A stretch of 64,000 nt of DNA from Ichthyophis bannanicus. Its lineage: Eukaryota; Chordata; Amphibia; Gymnophiona; Ichthyophiidae. Each line of letters starts with the position of its first letter. Within the stretch, counting starts at the first letter, position 1. The notes under the pieces are model-generated. The model was not told where the DNA came from. It worked only from the letters and a program-made list of their open reading frames with translations, and made no database searches. Made by a program: the position numbers and the translations under genes. Shown in pieces: positions 8,912 to 19,058 of this stretch. The stretch is from assembly GCA_033557465.1 (NCBI GenBank), contig CM066037.1, positions 520,978,686-521,042,685 of the forward strand. The letters are read 5' to 3'.

Positions 8912-9602
8912 TGAAAGATACTCTGCACCCCCCCTCACCTAATAACAGATAGGGCTCTTGGGTCACAGAAATCCACACACAAGGTAAGGAGAAGGTTAAT
9001 TGATCTTCATCTTTAGATAATACACATCTGTAAATAATACACAACACACTTGTATTATAAACACAGGACTAAAGCGCTTTGCAAGAGCAAGCTAGGCGTT
9101 TGCCTATGTTTACTCTGAAATCAAAGTTTTAGGCCTCTTTATTTATAGGCAAAGATTCCATTACACAGCATAATTTCACTTTATTATTCTACGTCTCACA
9201 TCATGTATATTCATAATATACATATTCTATTCTACGTCTAGTGTTATGTATATTCATAATATATTTTTCTATAGGCATGCACGTCATGGACAATCATGAA
9301 AAGACATACGTATATTCTCAGACATGACTATGTAGGCCTTAATTCTAATTAATTCTAACACTGACAGTTTGATATCTCTGACCAGAGACAGCGGGACTGT
9401 GAAGCTGGGTAAACAACTTGCCTTTTACTTATCTTTCTAATAACATAGGCTAATTATTATGCTATCTGGAACCTTTTACCCAATTTCTTCTACAGAGTAT
9501 GTCAAGGATGATATTAAATAAGGAGCTACAAATGATATTAACTCTTTCTTAGGGCTTATGCCTGACTGTGTATCCAACCGGGTACAATCAAGCTTTCTTT
9601 CA
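8912..9602 (-). repeat. 3' LTR of the endogenous retrovirus
   Basis: 691 bp, starting (sense) TGAAAGAAAGCTTG and ending GTATCTTTCA. It matches the two halves of the 5' LTR with about 17 substitutions and four small indels by eye. A combined TATA-like and AATAAA-containing segment lies at about 9137-9149. Confidence 0.9.
9137..9149 (-). promoter_or_regulatory. LTR TATA-like / poly(A) signal segment
   Basis: The sense strand reads CTATAAATAAAGA, which holds both a TATA-like box and an AATAAA hexamer. The same bases are kept in the 5' LTR near 16544-16556. Which role is used cannot be told from sequence. Confidence 0.45.
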
Positions 9603-9603
9603 G

Positions 9604-9613
9604 TCTTTCCTCT
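9604..9613 (-). promoter_or_regulatory. Polypurine tract
   Basis: The sense strand reads AGAGGAAAGA directly before the 3' LTR. It is the expected place and composition for the plus-strand primer of a retrovirus. Confidence 0.65.
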
Positions 9614-9632
9614 GATTCTGTAAAGAATCATT

Positions 9633-11152
9633 TCACAGATAAGGAAACTCAAACATTGGTATTAAAAATGGATCGTAGCTAGCTTCTGGGTCAACCTGTA
9701 ACAACATTTTAGGGGTCAGTGTCTCCACTGATTTCTTACAACAAGCCGATATTACAAAAAGAATTAATGCTCCTAAAATGATAATCCCTAATAAGCCAAA
9801 TAATGAAGCTATTAGGCCTTGCAGGGGCCTAGATAATAAACTCCAGAAAGAAGAAACAGAATCAAAACAATCAGAAAAAGAACTTACATAACTACTACTT
9901 GATACAAATGTACGATTTCTAACCCTATCCAGCAAACCTTTCACTACGTTTCCTTCATCAAGCATACTGCAACAAAAATCAGAAATTAGGCCACATACGC
10001 CATTTTCCTTCGCTAGTAGGTAGTCTAAAGCCATGCGATTCTGAGCTGCATAAGTGGACACGGTCTGCTTCACCTTGTAGCACACTAATAGCCTCTGTTA
10101 GATCCAGGGCTGTAAGTTCAAAACTGCCTGTAATCGCATATTCTGGGTACCCTATTCTCTAGTGGGTGCTATTGCTCCAAAGGTTGAAAGCCAAACAGTA
10201 CCTGTAAATGCATCTATCTGAGATTTAGTTAAAGGACTTGTAGAGTCTACCAACTGTTGTGCTGCTATTATGGCTTCATCCTGAGGGGAAACATCCCTTT
10301 TTCTTAAGGAATTATTCAAGGTTGATAATAAAGTAACATTTTGGTAAGGTATAAACCGCCACAGGGTATCTAACTGAGCAACATAGCAAGTACCTGACCA
10401 ACCTCTGGGAAGTTCTGTATATGCAAGATTACCACACATAAAATAGTCTCCCTTTAAAGCCACTAATCAAGTTACGGGGACAGACTAGATTCTGCGTACA
10501 GTTATTCAAAGCCCACTGAGTAATGTTCATTTCCTTAATTCCTACAGATAGATTACGTTCCCAGGGATGGTAATATCCTAATAAGGGGCAACTCCAGTTA
10601 GGTATGTCTCGGACTGAGTCATTCAAAAGTAGCCAGAACTATTGTACTGTAACAAGTCATAATCATGAACCTGATTCCTTTGAACTTGCCTTAATTGTAC
10701 TATGGAAATATAAGGTTTTTGTACGTGGGATTTCTTATACCAGATGGAAGAATTATGTAGCATTATTATTTTACAAACGTTCCGTGGGGTGTCCCCTACC
10801 TTTTTCCCTGTACCTTGAGCCATAAAACATATTGGAGGGGACTTTAAAGGTATAGAACTAACTACTCTAGGTTCTGTGTTTGTATGAGGCCATCATACAG
10901 CAGCTAGATTAAAAGCTGTATCACAAAATTCTTCAAAGGCTTTGGGCGTAACTTGTAGTAAAAACCCGTGTTGAGTAGCTGTCACAGTTGGAAGGCAGAC
11001 CGCACAACGTGACAAATTAAAATGCTTTGTAACTGTAAATGTGACTCAAAAATATTTGGATTTTCCCCATAACTTTCCCAAGATCCTAAATGCAGTACTG
11101 CTTCATTAACAATAATATGCCACAGCACAACTAAGACCAAATACTGAAACAT
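9633..11152 (-). pseudogene. env: Retroviral env remnant
   Basis: Envelope glycoprotein gene, broken into several frames. A candidate start at 11152 (minus) is followed by a hydrophobic leader. The surface part (about 10430-10830) has several N-glycosylation sites. A short basic RKR site near 10330 could be the SU/TM cleavage site. The TM part (9633-10085) carries a QNR...LD heptad-type segment, the CX6CC cysteine motif and a C-terminal membrane segment (LLGIIILGALILFVI) followed by a cytoplasmic tail. Stops separate the pieces, so no full protein is encoded. The TM motifs place it with gamma-type envelopes. Confidence 0.8.
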
Positions 11153-11508
11153 TCTTAGCAGACCTCTAAATATCTGAAACTATAATCACCCCAAAAATAA
11201 ATGTGCTAAGACAAAAATAAAAATACACCTACTCTTCTTAATATGATGAAGATATATAGTATAGCTATAACTACCCCTTAATTCTCAATTACGTCATGAA
11301 GTAGAGGTTAAGTACCCAAAGGTCATTGCATCTATATCAGTAAAATACTAATTCAAACTAACTATATCCACCTAATCAGTAGTGTAAATGCTGGACAAAG
11401 GTTTTTTCATAATAAGTTCATTCAAAAAGCACTTAATCACAATAGTCTCTTCTTCTTTTCTGTAATATCACTGATGTCCACTGAGTCTCTGCGTTGCAAT
11501 CTCTTGAT

Positions 11509-12160
11509 TCACTGATGCAGGGAACCACCTTCTGGAGCCTGTGAAGGAGCCTTCTTACACTGTGCAAGATGTATCCAACGAGAATGTCCTTCCACTTTAC
11601 AAGCCGAGTATCCCACTAGGAGCACACGAAATGGACCTAGGAACTTGGGAACCAGAAGCGTCTTTGGATGCAAATTCTTAATCAGGACCCAGTCTGGTGA
11701 CTTCACTTCCGGATATGATGATTCTGTCATCTCGTTGAGGATTCACTTGCAATAAAAGGGAAACAGACCAGGACTGAGTGCAACCGTGAGCAATAAGTCA
11801 AAATATCGCTGCGCAACAATTGGGGATCTGGGATAACTGCCAAGTAATGTGGAGAAGTAGCTGGACGTCCAGCAACTATTTCATATGGTGTCAGGCTGGG
11901 GGAATTACACACTGCCATAAGGGCAAAGGGAGGGCTTCTGTCCAATCTGTAGCCCAATCCTGTGTCATAGTGCGCAAGTGACCTTTGATTGTCCTATTCA
12001 TCCGCTCCACCTGGCCAGAGCTTTGTGGATGACAGGAATAAACCAGTAATGGATAAGCTTCTACCCATCCAGACAAATACCACCTCCTTCCTCTGGCACA
12101 GGGCAGCTCTGCAAAACAGGCTGCAAAATCAAAAAGAGTTCGGAAGGCAGAAATCTGAAT
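11509..12160 (-). pseudogene. pol: Retroviral integrase remnant
   Basis: Minus-strand frames carry a WVEAYP segment, HPQSSGQVERMNRTIK, a TPYEIVAGRP segment and, at 11509-11730, the C-terminal DNA-binding domain with KFLGPFRVLL (GPY/F-like motif). Between WVEAYP and HPQSSGQ most of the catalytic core, including the second Asp, is deleted. The enzyme inserts viral DNA in active relatives; this copy cannot. Confidence 0.75.
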
Positions 12161-12480
12161 AACTGACCCTAAGCTGATCCTACAGTGCCAGTCTTGAAAC
12201 AGCGCAGACAAGCTGTGCCAAAGAAAAAAATAACAGAAGTTCAGGTGACACCGCAGAACCAAAAAGACATAATTCATAGCCACAGCGGCAAAGCTTATAA
12301 TGCAGGAACAGGGCAAATAGAAACAAAAGACTGTCAGGACAAATAAGCAGATGATCCTTTTTCCAGCAGCCCTGAGCATCACAGGAAGCACCCCACGAAG
12401 TCAGAGTCTGGGTTTTCAAAGGAAATATCTTGCTATTGCTGCAAGAAAGATAAAAGGGAAAACAAAGTCATATTAAACGG
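12161..12480. other. Unassigned stretch within the retroviral pol region
   Basis: It separates RNase H and integrase remnants. Minus-strand frames give only hydrophobic, Cys-rich translations without a retroviral motif. It may be decayed pol or a small insertion. Confidence 0.3.
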
Positions 12481-13800
12481 TGTTAAATACAGCACTGTCG
12501 GGAACACCAATGCTTGAAGAACAGCTCGCTATGCTTCGTGGTCTGCAAAATTTGACACAAAATCTTCAGCAGAAGAATGTCCTTTGCATTTTAAACTGCA
12601 TTCTACAAAACCGTAGTGACTGCGTAGCCAACACGAAGTTTGCCCTTGTCATCTCTAAAAGCAGAACTATCCACAAACAAAGGTATAATCTGGGGCTGGT
12701 AGAGGTACAGTTTGGAAACAATTAGGAGACTCATCTTCCTCCACAAGTGTTGAAAGATTGCATAGTGATGTAGTACAGACTGAAACATGAAGCGAAGAAA
12801 TTATTAATTCCAGAGTCAATAAAATGTGTGGAGGACAAAAGGCTGAGTCCTGGTTAAGTGGAACAAAAGGGCGCTATAGAACCAGAAAATCAGTAAATTT
12901 CAATTGTAAAAGGCCACTGCTACTAAACTATGTAGACATAGTGGGAGTCCCAAAGTCACTGCATCAAATCGCTTTGAGAAATATCCCACCGGCTTGCAAC
13001 CAGTTGGGAAAGCTTGTAAAAGCACACAGGTAGCAGAGGAATCAGAAATAGCCACATACAATTTGAATGGTAAAGAATAATCATTTCCCAGTGCAATTTT
13101 TTTTACATTTAAAACAAACCTCCCACTGTGATAATGTGGGTACAATAAGGCCTTCAGATCCTTCTTTCCCAATAAGAGCATAAAGTGGAGCAGTAAGATC
13201 TTGAGAAATTTGCTAGCTATTATTTACAGAAAATTAATAAACTCAGGAAGCTACACAATAATACTGGTGTCGCTGGAAAAAGGCAATGACAGAATAGGTT
13301 TTAATCTAGCAGAGGTAATTGCACGACCAGATGGTGTTAAATCAACACCCAGGAAAGTAACATTTTGAGATTCAAATTGCAGTTTAGACAGATTAACCTT
13401 CAAACCTAAATTAGTAATATGAGCTAATGGAGACAAACTCATAACATGGTGAACATAAAAGCAAATCATCCACATATTGAACTAAAGAGGAATGGTCGAT
13501 TCTTACATCAAATAATGCAGTTCTTAAGGCCTGTGAAAATATGCAGGACTATCAATATACCCCTGACACAAAGCGGTCCAGGTATATTGCTTATTGTCAA
13601 AATAGAAGGCAAATAAAAAATTGGCTGTCTTTGCTAATTTTCACTGAAAAATAAGCAGAACTTAAATCCACAACAGAAAACCAGGTAGTCCCTGAAGGTA
13701 TCTGCGTCCAGATATCATGTGGATTAGGTACCAAGGGAAAAATTGGCAAAATCACATTATTTACTGCTCGCAGGTCTTGCACAAATCTATAAGTCTTACC
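12481..13800 (-). pseudogene. pol: Retroviral RT and RNase H remnant
   Basis: RT begins near 13790 with MQDLRAVNNVILP and WFSVVDLSSAYFSVKI (motif A with the first catalytic Asp). The region with the YxDD box, around 13450, is frame-broken. It is followed by GLKVNLSKLQF and VTFLGVDLTPSGR. The connection (PVGYFSKRFDAVTLG) and the RNase H start (PLFVDSSAFRDDKGKLRVGYA) follow at 12603-13181. There are at least four frame breaks. Confidence 0.8.
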
Positions 13801-13823
13801 GTCAGCCTTTAGTACAGGAAGAA

Positions 13824-14438
13824 TTAGAGTCTTACATAATGAAGTTGTAGAATAAATGACACCTTGTCTTCAATCACAGAACGAATTCCATCAATGGCAG
13901 CTGCTTGGCAGTGGATACTGCTTGAGTTTAGGAAGCTGAACTCCAGGTTCACGGTGATTTTCACAGGCGGGATAGAAAGGCATCCGACATCTGATCCCGG
14001 CACTGCCCACAAAGTAGACAGAAGTTCTCCAAGAGCAGGATGAATAGTACTGGCATCTGCAGGAGACGGCACTTTAGAGAGAGAGCACAGCTGGAAAGAG
14101 AACTTGCCACCCATCCAGGATAGAGTAGCATGATGTGACACCAAAAAAAAAAAATCACGACCTAGGAGATTCACTGGCAAAGTGTCTCCCACAAGAAAAG
14201 TAGTTGGATATACAATCTCTCCAATATGCAAAGGTAAATATTCAAGTTTACGATGAGGAATTATCTTTCCCTCAATGCCTTCACAATGTACTATCGGTGC
14301 TTGTGCTAATTGAGCATGATAGATAGCAGGCAAATCCTGTAAACACAGTGCTGATGTTGTAGCTCCAGTATCAATAACAGATTGCAAATTAGAACCTCCC
14401 ACTTTAGCTGCTAACTCACCCTGAGGAGTTACAGTCAA
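13824..14438 (-). pseudogene. pro: Retroviral protease and start of pol
   Basis: Aspartic protease with the active-site motif VIDTGATTSAL and the C-terminal LLGRDF motif (G-R-D/N type). About 200 codons are open, with no stop inside the protease part. In a live virus it would cut Gag and Pol. It lies between the nucleocapsid zinc knuckle (upstream in sense) and RT, the usual order. Confidence 0.75.
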
Positions 14439-14450
14439 ATTCAGGAATAG

Positions 14451-15355
14451 TCATGCATCCCATGTATCACCTCCACAATCTTCTGGGTTAGAGAAGCACT
14501 GATATACTGGAGTGAAGTCAGCTTGTACTGGAGGGGGAGGGGGGAAATCAGCTCTCTGGCCATCAGGATTCCGATTCCGGGGGCAGTCTTGCTGCAAATG
14601 TCCAGCCTCTCCACAAGTGTAACAAGTACGCAGCTCTCTGGACTGTCCACGCCCTCGCTGAGAATTCACATAACTTCCTCTAGCTCTGAATCTACCCCTC
14701 CCCCTTCCCATGGGAGTTTGCATGGAAGCAATCTGCAAATTAAGCAACTTTGCTTTTTTTTTTTACATCTAATCTGGTTTGTTCTTTGAGGAACTTCAAC
14801 TCACTGTATCGAGCCCCTTCCAAAATTGCATCAGCTGTTCTAGCCGGCCAATCTATTATTGAAGTTTCTAAAATTTCTTTTATTCTTGGAATCAATCCAT
14901 TTACAAAAATATTAGTAAATCCTGAAGGTGTGTCTTCTGCCTCACCAGAATAGTCTTTAAAAGCTAGCATACACCTAGTGTGAAAATCTGTAACTTTTTC
15001 ACCCCTATCCTGCCTTAGAGATGTTAATCTCGACCAGTCCTTTACAGGTTTATATACTACCATTATAGATTCTAGCAATTTTTCTCTACATAAAACAAAA
15101 TTGTCTCTTTGTGGGTTTTTTTGTTTGTTTTTTTTGAAAATCTGTTACAGGGTCTGTCAGTGGCCATTGCCAGTTGTCATCCCTAATTGGATGAGTAACC
15201 TTATGAAAATCAGCTGGATTAAAAAAAACAGATCTGAGCAAATTATCTAGATCTGCCCAAGTAGGATTATAACTGTTAATTATTTGAGACCATAAAGACA
15301 CAAATCTACCAGGGTTATCCCTGTAATTCGGAAAAGTTTTTGTCAAATCAAACAC
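14451..15355 (-). pseudogene. gag: Retroviral gag remnant (capsid and nucleocapsid)
   Basis: The capsid C-terminal region lies at 14740-15078, with an MHR-like stretch around DRGEKVTDFHTRCMLAFKDY. An upstream piece is at 15086-15355 in another frame. The nucleocapsid at 14451-14747 has an Arg/Gly-rich stretch and one CCHC zinc knuckle, CYTCGEAGHLQQDC. At least two frameshifts are present, one at an A/T homopolymer near 14755. The matrix part is not recognisable. Confidence 0.75.
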
Positions 15356-16297
15356 TTCTTTAAGTAGTCACAATATCATTTCCCACAGCTGCTTCAGTTT
15401 CACAGTGGCAGAAGATAAATTAGGCTGAATAGAACATCCTAAATAGAGCCTAAATCAAAATATAATTGATCACACTTCATCAGAAACACTTAATTCTTTT
15501 TGAAAAGTACACACAAATGAGAAGTACACAATAACAAATCTGCTTAAAGACCTATAAATACTGCTTTGAATTTCAAATCATTACTGCTATCCTAAACTCC
15601 AGGTATAGATAATTTATTTCCTGAGAATGCTAATTTTTTGCAACAGAAACTCTATGACCTATTACTACTAATAAGATTCTTATTACAAGTACAACACTTT
15701 CCGTTTCTTGATTCAAACATGCTCTCAATTCTTTGAGCTGGGAGACATTCCAAATATCCAAAATACACAATTCTACTCCCCCTAACTTCTGTTTCTTTTT
15801 AAATATTTTCTTTTTCTCTTAGCTCTGCTACACGAGTGACTCGCACCTGCTCAGCTGGTCAATAGGTACATTTCCTAACACAAACAACTTTTGTTTCAAA
15901 ACATAAACATTCCTAATGTTTTCATCATGTACCATCTGTTCCCACCATGTAAGCACATTTGCACGGTTTACCTTTAACCGCTAACTCATATCTCAGGCAA
16001 TGGACCTTATCTACAGAGAAAGTTCCTCCAACGGAAACTGCAAATTCACATTACCTTTTGTCACTGAATCCCTATGTGTTACGGAATTGATGGCTACATC
16101 ACCTATGCTTCTCACACATACAATAGAAGCATACAATAAGGGCTACCTTTTCTAAACACTAAAGCCCTAGCTCTGTCATGCCATTCACGCATCTGAGACA
16201 GAGCCTGTCTATTTAACAGATTACCCATCACTGGTAATTTTCATAATACTCACAAATCTTCAGGCACCTTCTGCCCTTGCCTTGAATGCAGAGATCT
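15356..16297. other. Retroviral leader / decayed 5' gag
   Basis: AT-rich DNA between the primer-binding site and recognisable gag, with no open frame I can assign. In sense orientation it should hold the packaging region and matrix gene, but these are not visible. Confidence 0.4.
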
Positions 16298-16315
16298 GTA
16301 TCCGGCACGACACCA
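16298..16315 (-). promoter_or_regulatory. Candidate primer-binding site
   Basis: Two bases after the 5' LTR end (sense) the sequence is TGGTGTCGTGCCGGATAC. It starts with TGG, the complement of a tRNA CCA end. I could not match the remaining bases to a particular tRNA. Confidence 0.55.
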
Positions 16316-16317
16316 AC

Positions 16318-16664
16318 TGAAAGATACTCTGCACCCCCCCTCACCTAATAACAGATAGGGCTCTTGGGTCACAGAAATCCACACACAAGGTAAGGAGAAG
16401 GTTAATTGATCTTCATCTTTAGATAATACACAAATCTGTAAATAATACACAACACACTTGTATTATAAACACTGGACCAAAGCGCTTTGGGAGAGCAAGC
16501 TAGGCATTTGCCTATGTTTACTCTGAAATCAAAGCTTTAGGCCTCTTTATTTATAGGCAAAGATTCCATTACACAGCATAATTTCACTTTATTCTACGTC
16601 TCACATCATGTATATTCATAATATACATATTCTACGTTTAGTGTTACGTATATTCATAATATAC
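16318..16664 (-). repeat. 5' LTR, 3' half (before the DIRS insertion)
   Basis: Matches 8912-9264 of the 3' LTR and ends ...ATAATATAC, where DIRS copy D begins. The rest of the LTR continues at 22444. Confidence 0.9.
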
Positions 16665-16825
16665 TTTCTCCAGGACCAAGCAGGAAGTCAGTCCTCACTT
16701 ATGGGTGACGTCGGCGCCGACGGAGCCCTCGCGGAGCAATTTTCCCCAGCTTTCAAAGAAAGCCTTTGGGAATTGCAGCGCGCATGCGCGGTCGTCTTCC
16801 CGCCCGAAGGTGCCATCTTAGCCAG
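16665..16825 (+). repeat. DIRS left inverted terminal repeat (copy D)
   Basis: Begins TTTCTCCAGGACCAAGCAGG and ends at GGTGCCATCTTAGCCAG. It is the inverted complement of 22256-22410 with a few differences. It is about 25 bases shorter than the right ITR, which carries the extra terminal palindrome. Unequal ITRs of this kind are known from DIRS-1. Confidence 0.9.
16706..16819 (+). promoter_or_regulatory. Putative promoter sites in the left ITR (CRE-like, NRF1-like, YY1-like)
   Basis: TGACGTCG at 16706-16713 is CRE-like. GTCGGCGCCGAC at 16710-16721 is a perfect palindrome. CGCGCATGCGCG at 16779-16790 contains GCGCATGCGC, the NRF1 consensus. GCCATCTT at 16812-16819 is the complement of AAGATGGC, a YY1 core. 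The sites sit just upstream of gag, where a TATA-less promoter would be expected. Function is inferred from motif identity only. Confidence 0.45.
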
Positions 16826-17065
16826 TCTTCTTTTTTCCGCGGAGCCCTACAGACGTCCCCGTCTTGTCCCCGCGAAAAAGTTGATTTTCTTCTTTATTTT
16901 ATCCTTTTTTCTTTCGGTTCGACGCCGATCGTTTTCCCGCCCGGACTCGCGACGCCGGTCTCGAGTCCTCTTACGTTTTTTCGGTTTTTCTGACTTAGTC
17001 AGCTTTCGTTTTCGTTTTCCCTGGCAGCCCGGTCCTTTGACCTCGCAGGGGCCCTTTTTCCCCCG

Positions 17066-18981
17066 ATGGCTGCCAGTGGGTTTAAGCGGTGTGGTCGGTG
17101 TGACCGAAATATGTCACTAACCGACACACACGACTTTTGCCTCCGCTGCCTGGGCCCGGATCATGAGGAACTGATCTGTGGGCCCTGCAGCAAACTGTCC
17201 TCGAAGGCGTTGAGAAGTCGGCGGCATCAGCGGGAGAGAATCTTCGCTGACCCCAGCCGTACCCGGACCTCGTTGGAGGCCTCCGTGTCGAAAGGCTCCA
17301 GCTCGGACCGTCGCCGGAGCTCCTCCGACCGGGGTTCTCCCTCCGGGGACCATCGTCGGAAGGAAAAACCCGCGAGGGCGGCGTCGGTGGACGCTCCTGG
17401 CTCCGCGAGGGCCAGGTCGCATAGCCCCGACAGCCGCCCCGGGTCCTTGGAGAAGGAGCACATCCCGAAGCGACCTCGCCTGGAGTCGGAGATGCCTGCC
17501 CGGGTAAGTCCTGTGGTCCTTCTGGACTCGCCTCCGCGACAGCCGACGTCGGGCCCGACGCCGTCGGGGCCCGAGTCGGGGGCTGCTGGGTCACCTGAGC
17601 TCGGACTCAGGTTGACGGCCTTGGAGAGCAGACTGTCTGCCTTCATGGACCAGCAGCGGGCACTGCTCGCTGGCTTCGCTGGCGTTGCTGCCCCGACCGC
17701 CGGGACGTCGACGTCCAAGTCGACCCCGGAGGCCGAGCCGATCCTCGAGTCGATGAGAACTCGAGTCGATCCTCGGTCGAGGTCGCCCTCGGCCTCCCGT
17801 TCGGGACCGAGGTTGCCGACGCCGACTCCCTCGGCGTCGGGGCGGCTGGCGCTGCACCCTGCCCGGGCCGACCCCACCGAGTCCTCGTCGGAGTCGGTCT
17901 GGGAGTCTGAGGAGGAAGAGTCACCTGATTCTTTCCGGACTCGGTGTGTCCCATCGGACTCGCCGGAGTCCGAGCCTCGAAAGCAGTCCCCCCCGGAGGA
18001 TGCCCGGTTCTCGGACTTCGTTAGGGATATGGCCAAGGCTTTGGCCTTCCCTGCGGATCCCGAGGAGGAGCCGAAGAGCTCGACGCCCTCCAGTATGACT
18101 CTCCCGCGAGGGAACACTTTACTGTGCCGGTTCCTCCTATGCTGGAACGACTACTCTTCCGCATGTGGGAGAGTCCGGCCTCCTCGCCGGTCCTGAGCAA
18201 GCGGGTCGATTCTATCTATCGGGTCCGCAAGAGCCCTGGCTTTCAGAAGGCACAGCTGCCACACCATTCCATGGTAGTGGAATCGGCCATGCATCGTCTT
18301 AAGAGCCAGAAGATGCACTCCTCGGTGCCTCCTGGAAGGGAGGCCCGTAACCTGGATGGCCTTGGCAAGAAGTGCTTCCAGGGCTCTATGCTCGCCTGTC
18401 GTGTCCAGACTTACCAGCTATACATGGGCATGTATCTCAGGGATCTGGCTAAAGAGCTAGCCGGATTCTCCGCTGGTCTCTCCGAGGAGCCCTTGCGGAG
18501 GTTCCTAGCCTTGTCCACGGGCATTCGGGAATGCTCAAAGTTCATGTCCCGAGCAGCCTATGATGGCTTTGAAGCCTCGGCTCGAGTAGCCGCAGCCGGC
18601 ATCGGTGCCCGCCGACAGGCTTGGCTTCAGTCGTCCGACCTTGAGCCCTGGGTACAGGACAAGTTGGTCGATGTCCCCTGCCGAGGCGAAAACCTCTTTG
18701 GCAAGCCCATGGCGGAAAAGGCTGCACAAATTGAGACTGAGACTCTCACCAGGACCAGGCTTTCTAGGAAGACCTCCGCCCCTTCCCAGAAAAAGAAGGG
18801 CTCGGGTAAAAAGTCCTTTTACCCGAGGAAGGCGGCTGCCTACAAACAATACCCCCATTATCAGGCCCCTGCAGCTCCCCAACAGGGCCAGCAGGCCAAG
18901 GGACGGGGTAACGGGTCCCGTAGGCAGCAAGCCCCCAAGCCTGCACCACCAGCCCCTGCTCAGCAGGGTGGGGGTTTTTGA
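17066..18981 (+). pseudogene. DIRS Gag-like ORF1 (copy D), one frameshift
   Basis: Starts at the ATG at 17066 with MAASGFKRCGRCDRN. The N-terminal Cys/His module (CxxC, TDTH, CLRCLGPDH, CGPC) covers residues 6-40. Ser/Arg- and Pro-rich disorder, a coiled-coil-like segment (LTALESRLSAFMDQQRALLA) and the FSDFVRDMAKAL box follow. Near 18070 a 7-base segment present in copy E is missing, between two GAGCC repeats. The frame shifts and the core (HHSMVVESAMHRLKSQKMHS, LYMGMYLRDLAKE) continues in the frame that ends at 18981 with GGGF. The intact form would be about 640 residues, as in copy E. Confidence 0.88.
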
Positions 18982-19058
18982 CTCGCTCAGCATAGCCTCT
19001 CCCCCCCCCCGCTGGTCCCCCCCAGCACCGGAGGCCGGCTGGTTCACTTCGCCTGCAG

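Noticed and set aside
10604..10825. Plus-strand 73-codon frame in the env region
   Set aside because: It lies opposite the env surface-protein remnant and has no recognisable feature.
17227..18117. Long antisense open frames opposite gag in copies D and E (296 and 326 codons)
   Set aside because: They mirror Ser/Arg/Pro/Gly-rich gag codons, show no domain, and are absent or broken opposite gag of the divergent copies. Shadow frames.
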